Source: Pseudomicrostroma phylloplanum (taxonomy: Eukaryota; Basidiomycota; Exobasidiomycetes; Microstromatales). Taken from it: a stretch of DNA of 64,000 nucleotides. Below the pieces are notes generated by a model. The model worked only from the letters and a program-made list of their open reading frames with translations, was not told where the DNA came from and did no database searches. The translations under genes were made by a program, and so were the position numbers. The stretch spans positions 68,764 to 132,763 of the forward strand of contig BCHS01000015.1 of NCBI GenBank assembly GCA_039545275.1, given 5' to 3'. Positions 10,769-21,921 of the stretch are shown here, in pieces. Numbering within the stretch: the stretch's first letter is position 1; each line of letters opens with the position of its first letter.

Positions 10769-11510
10769 AGCTAGTCAATGCTGGTTCTGAGAGGTATTGG
10801 ATGTGCATGTAAAGGACACAAGGAGAGCAGACACGAGACCCGCATCGAATAGCAAGCCAGATCACACTACAGTTTCAGCAGCAGCAACGCAAGCATCGGA
10901 TGGGTATTGATCGAAACGGGTAATCGAGAGTCGCAGAGACAAAGCCACAACGCGAACGAGAAGGAGGAGGAGGGCGAGGGCGCAAGAAGCGAAGCAACGC
11001 AGGCAAGCAAAGCAAGCAAGGCGAGATGGAGCAATAGTAGCAGCGCGACAGAAGGCGAAGAAGACAGGAAGAGCAATGGACGCATACGCAGGCACGTAGA
11101 TGCGCATCGCGCACGACCACGAGGATATCAGAGAAGACGAAGAGGGGTATAGAGCGGCAGCAGCAGCCATGCCATCTATGTTTCGATCGATCGAGCGGAC
11201 GAGAGCGAGAGCGCTCTCCAAAGCGGACCAAGGCAAGAGCCAGTAGCGGGATTCGGGGGCCGAGGCCGAAGCTAGGACAATGTCGATGTAGAGCAGGTCT
11301 CCTTCTTGGTGTGTAGATTCGAGTCTCTCGGCCAGTGTGTGTATAGAAGCCCTTTGCGCCAATTTCGAAAGGTAGCAATAGCTTCCGACGCATCGGGTGG
11401 GCGTGAGCTAGGACTGACTGACTGCCTGACTGGCTCCATATTGGGTATTGCGGGTCGTGTATCGAGTACGGCGCATCGCATCGGCTTGCACCAGCCCCAG
11501 TCGCTCCTCA
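10769..11510. other. Intergenic, convergent 3' ends
   Basis: The ankyrin gene and the SP/TP-rich gene converge here. Overlapping open frames exist on both strands, but they are Cys/Ser/Arg-rich with no recognisable motif and I treat them as chance. A short GACT/TGAC run (GACTGACTGACTGCCTGACTG) lies near 11411-11431. No gene is visible. Confidence 0.55.
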
Positions 11511-14163
11511 TCACATATCAAGCCCGAGCCCAACAGTCGGACTGCCCCTCCCCGTCTCGGGGGAATGAGCAACGAGGCTGCGAGTATGTGTTGTTCGCTC
11601 CCGTTCTCGGGAATGGAGGGAAGGCGAGGCGGCGCTTGGGAATCGCTTCCTCCTGGCGCTCCCACTGCCGCTGCCGCTGGAGCGCGAGGGAGTGAGAGGC
11701 ATACCGGGCATGCTGGGCGAGCCAGTCGCGGTTGCGCTTGGTCTTCTTCGTGGGGTACTCCCATTCCCAGCACCAGCACCAGAGAAGGGTCCAGGCGTGA
11801 GGAGCATCTCCTCCAGCTGTCCTCCTTCCGCAGATCCAAATGCATTCCCTAATTTTGGAGTCCGTCCCACGAACACGCCCCGTTCACTCGTGGCTCTACT
11901 GCGCGGCTTGGGCGAAGGGGAGACATTGACGAATTCCGAGTAGGCAAAGGATCCCGCGCCACCTGCTGCATGCTGGTTGGGCGTGTGTGGGGTGCGCGGA
12001 GCACTTTCGCTTGGTGCTGGAGAGGGGGTGCGAGGAGCGGGGAGGGGCTGCCCGGAGAGGAGGCGGGTGTGGGTATGGGTGTGCGTTGGAGCTCCTGTGG
12101 GCGAGAGGCGGGAGGGAGATGGAGAGCGCGAGGGAGCGGAGAGCTCCTCGATATTGGATCGCGAAGGTTTGAAGGGCGTGTAGGGCGGTGTCTCGACGGG
12201 CTGCGAAGAGGTGGAGTTGGAGCTAGAGGTGCCGTCCAGCTGACCGCTGGCGCTGGGGATCTGCGAAGGCTTGAGACGATTGCTGCGTGGTGGAGTGATG
12301 GGCGAGTCGCTTGCGCGTCGGCTGACGTCTCTCATTGCTCCTGCTTCGTGTCTCTTGATATCCCGCAAGGAGCCGCCGATGACAGGGGAAGGCTGCAGCA
12401 TTCTCGCGCTTCGACCGGGAGTGGGGCTGCCAGCAGACTGGGGCGGCAAGCGACGATGTCTTGCCAGTCCGTCCTCATCATCATCGAAGAGAGCCTTCCT
12501 GGCGCTCGCGGAAGATCTTCGCCTGTCGAGACTGCTCAACAAGCTAGGCGTCGCTCCAGCGTGCCCACTGCTGTGCCCGGGCGTGAGCCCGCTGCTGCTG
12601 GACTCTTCTCCGAGTATGCGACGCTTGTTCTCTGGAGCATTGGGCGAGCCAGCGAGGAACAGGAGCAAATTGGCCGAAGAGTCATCGCCCTCGTCGTGGT
12701 TGGGGGGAGTCGAAGGCCGCCTGATTGCCGAGCCGCCATGACTGGCCATCCTGGCTCGTCTGGGAGTGATACTGCTCGGATCAGCAAATCGCCCCTCTTG
12801 CTTCTTGGTCGGTGTAGTCGCTGTAAGTGTAGGCGAGAAGGCGGGTCCGAGAGTGGCGTGAGGTTGAGATTGGGTCTTCTCACGCTTGTTCCTCTCGCTG
12901 ATGGCATAGAGGACGCCAGCTACCCGGTCCGTCTCTTCATTTGTAGCGGGCTCTTGCAGTGGGGAGGAGAAGCGCACCCGATGAGGTGTTGAGTGTGATG
13001 GCTGTCTGGATCGAGCGCCGCTCATCAGGCCCAGGTCCTTGGCGAGAGGTGTAGCTGGGTGGCCATTCGACAGGACGCCATGTTTTGATGGCGTCAGGGG
13101 TTGATGGGCACCACTAGACCAACCGGCCTCGTCGACCCTCTTGCGTTTCGCACTCCCCAAGTGACCCTCTCTTGCATCCAGTGAAGGGCTTCGACTGTTG
13201 CCGTCTCGACCGAGCAGCAGCCAAGACTGGTGAGGATGCGCATGAGCTAGTAGCTCCTCCCGCTGCAATTGCGCCCTCGAAGGAGAATTGTGCGGATCAG
13301 AGCCAACAGGGGGTCCGCCTCTTCGAGCCCTCTCTGGAGAGCCCAACTGTGGCAGTGAGCTGATGGCATGCAGACGGGCCGAGACGCCTACGCCAGCGAC
13401 ACTGTTCCTGCCATATGGTGAGCGACTAGTCGAGGGTGAGGGAGTGAGAGCAGACAAGCCATTGCGACGCGGGGTGGAGAATGCGAAGGAGTTTACGTGG
13501 TCTCGAGGAGGAGTCTTGGGCGTCGATGTAGCGATGGCTTCGTGTAGCTTACTAGCGACTTGAGGGCCAAAGACGGCCGCATACAGCGATGGCTCGGACG
13601 TCGATGCAGGCGCGGCGGGCGGCAAAGACTGCAATCTCTGGCTGGGAGTGTGTTGCACTGATGACGAACCTGACGCAGGTGCAGGCATTGCGGCAGCAGG
13701 TGCTCGTGCTTGTGCTTGGGTGGAGCGGCGAGGAGTGGTCTGAGACGGAGGTTCTACGGCGAGCTGAGGTGCTACAGGACGAGCGACACTCCTGGCAGGA
13801 AAAGCGGCCACGGGTCTGACTACGTTGATGTATGCAGCAGATGATGAAGACGTGGATGACATGTGAGCATTGTTGCCCTTCCTGATCTGTTGATGGAGGC
13901 GATGAACAGCCTGATGAGGGGGAAAGACAGGTAGCGTTGGCAGAGTCAGCGTTCTGTTGCACATCACTCAATCACATGCGAGGCATACTCACTGCCCTCA
14001 CAGCGTCCTCGTTGTTCTCCTTTGAGGAAGACGAGTCCGCAGGGGAAGTCCGATCCATCTCGCTGTCAAAATCCTTGTACGGTTCTTCTTGCGATTGCGA
14101 CGAAGCAGACGATGAGAGAGAAGGGAGAGAAGTGGGCGACGAAGAGGGGTGTCTGACCCTCAT
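11511..14163 (-). CDS. Disordered SP/TP-rich protein, possible cell-cycle regulator
   Basis: Two exons on the minus strand, 14163-13993 and 13910-11511, joined by an 82-base GTGAGT...CAG phase-0 intron, giving 856 residues. There is no globular domain I recognise. The protein is Ser/Pro/Arg-rich with dozens of SP and TP sites (for example TPKTPPRDHV, SPITPPRSNR, ETPPYTPFKPSR) of the type phosphorylated by cyclin-dependent kinases. Two ordered-looking islands stand out. One is ANLLLFLAGSPNAPENKRR (bases around 12620-12690), reminiscent of the short LLxxLAxSP motif of fungal G1/S repressors such as Whi5/Nrm1. The other is FAYSEFVNVSPSPKPRSR (around 11895-11950). A cluster of ACGCG elements lies upstream. 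The function is inference. If a database search finds no Whi5/Nrm1 relationship, treat it as an uncharacterised CDK-substrate-like protein. Confidence 0.7.
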
Positions 14164-14844
14164 CGGGGTTGTGTGTGTGGACGATGAGCAGAAGGCAGGT
14201 GATGCGCTTCTGGTCCAGGATGGTATCGACTGGTCTGCGGAATGACAATGGCGATGATGACCCCGACGTAGTGCTGGATGTTACGACAGTGTAACGTGTA
14301 TCGCGGATGCTGGTCGCACTATATGCGAGATGAAGGTCCCGATGTGGGTATATGCGTGTATGCGCAGGTTCGACAGCAATGCAGCTGGGCAAGGACCGCT
14401 ATGCAGGCTCCTCTGTGGTTACGAAGGAGACTCCCTTCGCTGGCTGTGATGAGTCCTTTGTGGATGGAGTCGCTGCAGCCTCGGTGGAGTTGGATGTTCA
14501 GGAGACGAGGCGCCTTGCTCTCGTAGTGACTGTCGTAGAAGCAGGGGGTGCGGCCAACCGGTGACGGGACGGGGATGCGGGTGGTAATGAGATGTAGATG
14601 TGGTCTGAGTATCGGCGAATGGCAAGGATGAGGAGGCAAGGGGGCGGGTGGGAGTGGGAGTGATTCAGGTCACGATGTAAGAGTAGTCAATCTCCTCGCA
14701 TCGCATCTGCACGCCCAAAAACGGCCGTCGACGGAGCTCAGAGGAGGCGAGGGCGGGAGGAGGCGCACATGGGCGGAGGTACAAGACAGGACCGAGGCGT
14801 GGGCGGGAGGCGTGAGGCGTGAGAGGCGTGGATGGAGTGAAAAA

Positions 14845-15010
14845 ACGCGACGCGCTGGCGTGTAAAGGGGCGTTGCGCGTCGCCCGCCCAGATCCAGTGC
14901 AGCGGAGGAAGACCACGGGCACCAGAGCAGTGGCACGCGGCAGCAAAGACTCAAGACACGCGCGCGATGGCCTGGGCTAGGCTGGCCGGGCTGGTCTCGG
15001 CCGAACGCGT
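14845..15010 (-). promoter_or_regulatory. Cluster of ACGCG (MCB-like) elements
   Basis: Within 166 bases there are overlapping ACGCGA/ACGCGC at 14845-14855, GCGCGT (ACGCGC on the other strand) at 14875-14880, ACGCGC near 14955, and a perfect palindromic ACGCGT at 15005-15010. MBF-type factors (Mbp1/Swi6) bind ACGCGT in fungi. The cluster lies about 680-850 bases upstream of the SP/TP-rich gene's ATG, further than is usual. The role is inferred. Confidence 0.35.
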
Positions 15011-15075
15011 CACCTTTGATCGACTCACGACGCCCGCTCCCCCGCCCGCCCGCATGGCATAGCAGGGCATGATCT

Positions 15076-15110
15076 GGCATGGCATGGCACGGCATGGCAT
15101 AGCATGGCGT
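15076..15110 (+). repeat. Pentanucleotide array (GGCAT)7, imperfect
   Basis: Seven five-base units run without gaps: GGCAT, GGCAT, GGCAC, GGCAT, GGCAT, AGCAT, GGCGT. The flanks at 15054-15070 carry further GGCAT/AGCAGGGCAT copies. Confidence 0.85.
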
Positions 15111-15782
15111 TGGCTGACATCGAAGCGGCTCCACTCCCACTCACGCTCACCAAGTCCGCCCATCCGATCGCGATCGCTGCCCGTAGGTGCGCAGAACCAC
15201 TCAGGGAGGCATAGAAATGAGCTTAGTTTAGAGCTCGTCTTACGTTAGCCATTGCCCGGAGCTTGGAGCTTGCTCTCACGGGCTGATTTAGACATCGGAC
15301 TCAAAGGTCAGGTCAGCTGTATGTCCCGCTCCGTAAGCTCAGCCGACTGGGTGGGAAGCTCAGCTCCGCCCTCGCTATCCTTCCCCTCCGCTGCACGCAT
15401 TGATCCCTGCTTTTACCTCGTGGCCACTGCTTCCGGCTGCTGGGAGGGTACGATCAGAAGAGGACGGAGGAGGACAAAGAGATTGACTACACGCGGTACG
15501 ATCGCGTCGCGAGTGGAAGGGTATGATCGAGCGCGTCGCTGATCACGCGTGTCGCCAACTCTTGTACACACAAGAGGAAGAGTACTACGGGTAGGAGGAC
15601 TGCTGAGCTGATGGAACTTGGTATATTGGGGGGAGTCCCAAGGAGTGAGGTTGCGGTGACAAACAGAAGGAGAAGGAGCACCATAACCGTTTTCATCATC
15701 AAATCTTCCCACTCGACCACAAATCCCCCGTCCATCTCCATCCCCTCCCATCTCTCGCCTTCACCGCTTCGTTCCTTCATAT

Positions 15783-18700
15783 TCATACCCTATAAGTGCG
15801 CAAAACATTCGCAGCCGACTCCCCACCAGCAGAGATGCGCGAAGTAGTGACCGTAGGCAGGCCAGGTCCAGTCACCTCGTCTTCGTCCCGCTGGTCGTAC
15901 CGGGGTGGTTCATCGTAACCCAGACCCAAAGGGGCTGCTTGGCCTCCACTGCCACTGCCACCGCTGCTTGCCCCAGCGTTCCCATCTACAGTGGCATTGC
16001 CGGCCACAAGTCCAGTAGCACTCAATGTGCGCCCGTGTGAACGGGGGAAATTGTCGATACCCAGCCCCTGCGCAGACGGGCGACGGGACGAGGTGCGACC
16101 TCCATACGCTTGAGTCTGGGGAGGGGTATAACTGTGAGCCTGAGCTCCATTTCCCGCTCCTTCATCCTCCTCCTCTGCGTAGCTAGCCATGAACATGCCC
16201 ATTCCTGGCCCTGATCCAAACCCAGACCCAGAGCCAGTCTGGCTAGAGGAGGAGAACTTGCTCATGTCGGCCGCAGAGAAGAGGCGACTTTCGCGCTTGT
16301 TGCTCCGACTAGTGGGGAGGAAAGCTCCTTCGTCGCCCCTCGAGCCCGAGCCTGAAGCAGTGAGTAGCGACGAGTCGTGAGTGTTGGCACCCGTCGCTTC
16401 CTCTTCCTCTGCTTGAGAGACCTGACTGTGCTTGACGCCCTCGTTGGCATCTTCGTCTACGCTCGGGCCTGAGGGGCCTACTACCTGTGAGCCGAGTACC
16501 GCAGCGGTCGATGCTTCATCTGCTGCATCGATGCCGAAGCACAGCTCAAAGGTGGTGATGAAGAGACCGAAGAGGCCAGCAGGGATTCCCAACGTGGGGC
16601 TGAAGACGATGCCTACGTTTCTGACCGTCATCTTGTTGACGTCTTCATGGTTAGTCACCTTGATCAGATGCTGGATCAGTGCCCTCAGCAGAGAGTAGTT
16701 GGGCCTGGGCAGACTAGCCACGAGAGAGGCAAGCTCCTGCGTCCGCTGTGATCGATCAGCGATGTCGCATACGCGCAGAAAGTCCATATGCATCTCCTTT
16801 GTGAGGACACTCGAGGGCAGCTCGCGCAGGTACGTCTTCAGGAGACCGGCAATGGCGTGAGGATCGCGTACGCTGCCCTTTTCTCCGTCTTCCACCTCCT
16901 TGACCAGGTCCACATCGCCTTCTGTATCGAATCGATCGCGGAGGCCCTTGACTGCTGTGGAGCTGCCACTGAGACGATAGATGCCTTCCTCCCTGATACC
17001 ACCCTTCCTCTCGAGGAAGTCGATGCAGCGATAAACGACACTGGGAATCGATGAATCGCTTGCTGCCTGTGTGTTGATGGACGAGACGGTTATAGCCTGT
17101 TGCAGAGGGACACCAAAGACCGGTGGGCGTGGCTGACCTGCTGCTCCCGTGCTGCTGTTGGAAGCGCTATTGCCGAAGCGATGCCAGAAGCGCCTTCGAT
17201 CGTCTCTCCGCCCAGAAGCCGCAGAGTCTGCAGTGTTCTCCTCGCGGTTGCCGAATCTGTACCCAGCAGGAATGGGAGCGCCTGCCACCGGTCCAGAAAT
17301 GGGCAGCTTGGCCCCTCGCTCTTTAGCGTTGGGAGAAGCCAGGCCCGGTTCCATGCCTCGATTGATATTTGTTGCGTCGGTAGAAGGAGCTGCAGCGCTG
17401 CCTCTGCGGCCGAAGCCACCATCACGGCTTCGTCTGGAAGCCTCCTCGCCTCCTCCAGCCGCCAACATCCCACCACTTCCGCTGTTTTCCCGTGTCCTGA
17501 ATCTACGAGATAGACTTCCACTTCTGGATGGTCGAGTGGGAAGAACCGCGGCCACTAGAGCAGGGGCAGGAGCAGGAGTAGGGACGGCTGAAGGCGACGC
17601 GTTGGTGGGCTCGGCTGCAGCGGACATCTCCCCAGAAGGGCTATACTGCATCTGAGTTGCATTGTCTGCGCCCCGGGTCTGCCTGTCGGGTTGCGCAGAG
17701 AGGTTGCTCGACACACTGTCAGCTGTTACCATCATTGGAGCTTGAGCTTGGGGAGGAGCCGGAGCAGAAGTCGAACTCGTGGGGAGGACTGCTGCGACTG
17801 GTTGTGGCTGAGTCGTCGGGCCTGAAGGCGGTTCCTTCGGAGAGTCAGCGGCTTCAACCTCGCCCTTGCTTTGCTTCTCGCGGTAATCGATAGCCCTGAC
17901 CAGCACCTCCACCCACTCGTCCCTCTCCTCATCAGACTCTGCACATAGCACGTGCCTGATCAGCTGTGGTTGCGTGGCAACCCCCTCAAGGCCGTTGGTG
18001 CCATTGCTCCTATCTTTGCGTTCCAGGATGAGGAAGGCGTGTCGGTAGGAGTTCTCGTCCGACTCGCTCGACTGGTTCCTCTGCTGCTTGCCGATCTGAG
18101 CGCCTCTGAGATCAATACTGCCTAGCAAAGGCCCCCCTCTACCCTCGAGGTAGTCCAATCGATCTCCACTGTCCAGCGAGTAGAGCCGAGTGACCCATCG
18201 ACCCAGGTTTTGGCCCTTTTTCGTCAGCAGACCTTCCTTGGTCATTGCAGAAGGATCCTTGATGGGCAGTGGCACAAAGTCGGTGCAGAGGAAAGTGCAG
18301 ATATCGTCCTTGTCAGGTAGTCTGATCGCCAGAAGTGTGTCAAAGTACGATTCGAGGAGGGCCTGTCGTTGGTGATGCAGGGAATAGGAGAGCGTAATCA
18401 AGGAGGCAAAGGTGGTGATAGCACGGCATGATCAGTACGGGGTCCGAGCGCAGGATAATGCGAACAGGGGCGCCAAGGGTGAGGGGACCGGGAGCGGTCC
18501 AGGCACCAAACCGCTTTCCCTGTCGCTCGCCGATTCACTCGATCTACTTACCTTTCTCAAATCGACCTTACTAGGAGCATGGTCCTTAAACAGGCTTCTG
18601 TCCGGCAGCTGGCAATCAACCATATTTCTGAGTGCGACCTTGCCATGCCTGTGCTTGAGCGTAGCATCTAGACCAAGCACATCAGTATACAACTTCTCCA

Positions 18701-20639
18701 CCATCCACTTGTCCAACCGATTAGCAGCGACTGGTCCATCGAGCTGGACAAGGAGGAAGAAGGAGACCATCTCCTTTGCGCGTTCGTTGAATCGGAGATT
18801 TGTCCCGTAAACAGTCACAGAGACTTGGCTGAGCAGAGCATTGTTGAGGCGCGGTTGAGGAGGACCGCTCGAGGAGGAAGCCCTGCCGAGATCCGCGCTC
18901 CCCGGTGGGCCGCTTGCAGCGACTTCAGCCAGTGCTTTCGCGAAGGAGAAGGACGAATTAGTAGCTGCGTCCCTGGGCTCAAGCCTGAACGTGGACGCCT
19001 TCTTGCCCATGCTTGGCCGGCTGGGAGACGGGGTCCCACCCAGCATGCCGCCGACGTCCTTTCGAGAAGAGCGAATTGGGGTCGCACTCGAATCGTCGGT
19101 CCAGGCAGAGGGAGAGTCCGCGGCAGCTGCGATCGATGCGCTCGACAAGGCGTTCCGAATCTCGCGGATCGAACGCACAGGCGTAGCACTGCTCTGATTC
19201 GAGACAAGGGGTGGCAAAGGCTCCTGGCTCTGGGCAGAGTTTGATACCTCAAGAGGCACACTGTTGGCGGTGTCATTCGACGAGCCGCCGTATCGCAACG
19301 AGGGGTTGATCCTTGACTGTCCCTCGACAATGGAGTCATTTCCACCTCCAACGGAGCTACTGTCCATGGCAGTATACCCTTCTTGAGATTCGAGACTGTT
19401 GCGCTGTCGCCTGGCCGTAGTACTTCCGCTAGATCCAAACACATCTTCGGTGGCAGGAGAGACTACAGCTTCTCGCTGACCGTCGCTGACGCCTGTAGCG
19501 CTGTTCTTCAGGTCAAGGTGCTGCGACTGCTGCCAGGCCTTTGCTGATGCCCGCGGTTGCATCATCGAGTTGACGGATCGATTCGAAGCTGCCACCTCGC
19601 CTTGATCTTCCGGATCATTGGCAGTGACAAAGCTGGCAGGAGTAGGGGACGCTCTGGCACTCGCTGTTCTAGCCTGCGCTTTTTCGAGGCTGTCCATCGT
19701 TGATGGCCTTGAGAAGGAAGGAGCAATTGTTGATATACCAGCATGGGAGAGTGGCTCAGCTCCTGGGCCGACCTGCAAAGACGAGGGTACAGGGGGCAGA
19801 GCAGAGACTCCTCTCGAGGAAGAGCTAGGAGGCATGGTGGTCATTCCAGTCAGCTGGTGAGCTTCGGAAGAGGATCCAGAAGACGAAGGCCGCCGTCCGT
19901 TCGGAGGTGGAGTAGGGATGTCCCTTGAATCGTTCGTCTCGGTCCGCTGGCGACCTTTCAGAGAAGGGGAGCTGCCGTTGCCGCTATTGGAGCCATTAGT
20001 CGTCCGGAGAAACCCGGCCGGTGAGGATATCGCAGGCGACCTTGCAACCTCTGCCCCAGCTGCGCCCAATCTGGCTTTCAAGGCCTCGTTCTCCTTTCTG
20101 ATCCTGCCCATCAGATTCCATATCCGGACATTCTCACTCGACAATTTCCCTGCCTCCTGGCAGAACTTGTTCCGATCATTGAGGGCGTCCTCCAGCGCTC
20201 GAGACACATCGCCGTTGTTACGACTGAGGACCTCTGAGAGCGACAGGTGCTGATAGAGGCTAGAGGGATAGGAGATCGCACCGGATGTCGAGCGCGAGAG
20301 GGACCCCGATGCTGGCAGTGCAGCTCGGCTAGAGGAAGAAGTCTGAGACTCGCCAGAGTCCGTCTCTGGTAGTCCAAGGCCATTGCCGGCTGAGTGACTG
20401 AGGTCAGAATTGAGGCGTGACCGTGCGGCAGGGAGATAGGAGCTGATGGATGTGGAAGTGGAATTGGAAAGAGGAAGAGGAGAAGAGCTGACGGAGGCTG
20501 CGCCTCCCCTCTGATCTACCAGTGCGCTTGCATCGGGTAGCCCTGAGTTGGTGGTGGAGAGGGCAAAGGAGCTGCTGTGCAGACCATGGCCTCCTCGAGA
20601 CGGCGAAGACTCGCGCGAGGAGGACATGAGGGCCGTCAT
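15783..20639 (-). CDS. BEM3: Bem3-type RhoGAP with PX and PH domains
   Basis: GTPase-activating protein for Rho/Cdc42 GTPases, acting at membranes in polarity. Two exons on the minus strand, 20639-18552 and 18362-15783, joined by a 189-base GTAAGT...CAG phase-0 intron, give 1555 residues. The first roughly 600 residues are Ser-rich with a coiled coil near 150-210 (DRNKFCQEAGKLSSENVRIW). A PX domain spans roughly 600-725 and is split by the intron; the joined reading VDLRK/ALLESYFDTLLAIRL restores its last helix. A PH domain lies near 735-860 (KEGLLTKKGQNLGRWVTRLY), and RhoGAP near 1110-1305 with the arginine finger in EEGIYRLSGSS and the DPHAIAGLLKTYLRELP helix. A Gly/Ser-rich tail follows. 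PX-PH-RhoGAP order is the Bem3 architecture. Which GTPase it acts on cannot be read from the sequence; the Rho4-like protein at 48939 is one candidate. Confidence 0.88.
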
Positions 20640-21921
20640 AGGTCGCTTGTCAGACGACTAGATCGTTGACAAGGGGGGTAGAGCTGGCCTTGAAGAGGCA
20701 GAGCTGTGGTAGAGCTCGACGACGCCTCGGAAGCGGAGGTGAGGCTGAGGTGTGCGGGTAGACTGCCGGCGAGGTGTCTCTTATGTTGCGATATCTCGTT
20801 GTTGCTGCTGCTGATGCTCAGCCACGGTGAAGAGGAAGATCGGAAAGAATGTTTACTCTGTGCGACGACGGAAAGAGGGCAGATGGAGATCGGTGCATAG
20901 AATGCTCAACTCGGACGCAAGGGGCAGCTTGATGTGAGACGCCAAGGGGTTAGATAGCAACGGGGCCGGAAGGGCGACAGAGCTGAGTCGCCGAAGGTCC
21001 GGAGTTTGGAGAGAGAGAGAGCGGGAGGGAGATGAGCGAGCTGAAGAGGAGGACGAAAGGTGACGAGGACGGTGGTTCGAGGAGGGAAGAATGGCAATGG
21101 TACGAAGAAAGGGTACGATGGCGAGGAAGTCATTCTCTCACTCAGACAAGACAAAGCACTTGGGCATCCCTCTACGACGACGGACCTTGATCGGTCGCAT
21201 GCGAGCCGAGGCACGTCCCCCTACGGCCTTTGGCGGGCGGGGGCGGTGGCTGTGGCTGTGGCCGGGCGCGTGGGGTCAAGGGAAGGGAAGCAAGCAGATG
21301 GCCGCCGCGTGTGTGTGCAGACTTTGGCCCGCTGGCTTGCAGCTGCGTTTGACGCCCATTCTTCTTGCCATCTTCGGATGAATGTCATCGACTAAGCAAG
21401 CAAAGGCGCAGATGGAGGAGACCAGAACAGCATGGTCGCAGAAGATGTCACAATTATGGCACATTGCTGCTGACCTGATAGACCCGATCCCTTGGCCGCA
21501 CCGCTGCATCGATCTGATCCTCTCTTGGCTAGTCTACTCGCGCAAACGCGCACCCTTCCCCCACCCGCAAGCAACTCTCCTTCGATACCAGCGAGAGAAT
21601 GTATGAACATGATAGACTCATACTCGTGGCTCTTTGACGCCATGTCTCGTAATCGAACCTTGCCCAATGCGTGTCTGGCCTGTCCGTCTGCATGGGAAGG
21701 TCGACGCGGCTCAGTGTTCTTTGTGAAGGTGCCAGGTTCCGATCCGACAATAGTCTCGCCCGTCTCCGCGCGCGGCTCCGCGCGAGACAATTATTCCTGA
21801 GAAGCAACGACGGGGCGACTTACGATCTTCCGAGATGAGGTGGTAAGGAAAGGAAGCCAGTCTCCATCATCATCAACTCACCTACACTCACCCTTCCTTT
21901 CACCTGAGCCTGGTAGCAGCC
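20640..21921. promoter_or_regulatory. Divergent promoter region, Bem3-like / uL23m
   Basis: About 1.3 kb between two divergent start codons. Short frames at 21060-21395 and 21492-21800 lack coding character or family motifs and are rejected as genes. I see no clear TATA box, transfer RNA or long repeat. Confidence 0.45.

Larger units (their letters stand above)
14164..15782. other. Long intergenic region upstream of the SP/TP-rich gene
   Basis: About 1.6 kb between the start of the SP/TP-rich gene and the stop of the Bem3-like gene, both on the minus strand. It holds a cluster of ACGCG elements at 14845-15010, a further ACGCGT at 15545-15550, and a GGCAT pentamer array at 15076-15110. Open frames here are Arg/Pro/Ser-rich and show no family motif. 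I see no convincing gene. Confidence 0.55.

Noticed and set aside
10862..11393. Overlapping minus-strand frames of 166-172 residues
   Set aside because: Cys/Ser/Arg-rich, no motif, located between convergent genes; typical of chance frames in GC-rich DNA.
21060..21395. Plus-strand frames of 96-111 residues in the Bem3/uL23m promoter region
   Set aside because: No family motif and no splice partners; composition is like the shadow frames elsewhere.
21640..21675. GGTTCGATTAC (minus strand) like a tRNA B box
   Set aside because: The flanking bases do not pair as a T stem and no A box or acceptor stem is found at the right distance. Similar GGTTCGA words near 14365, 25181 and 38624 fail in the same way.
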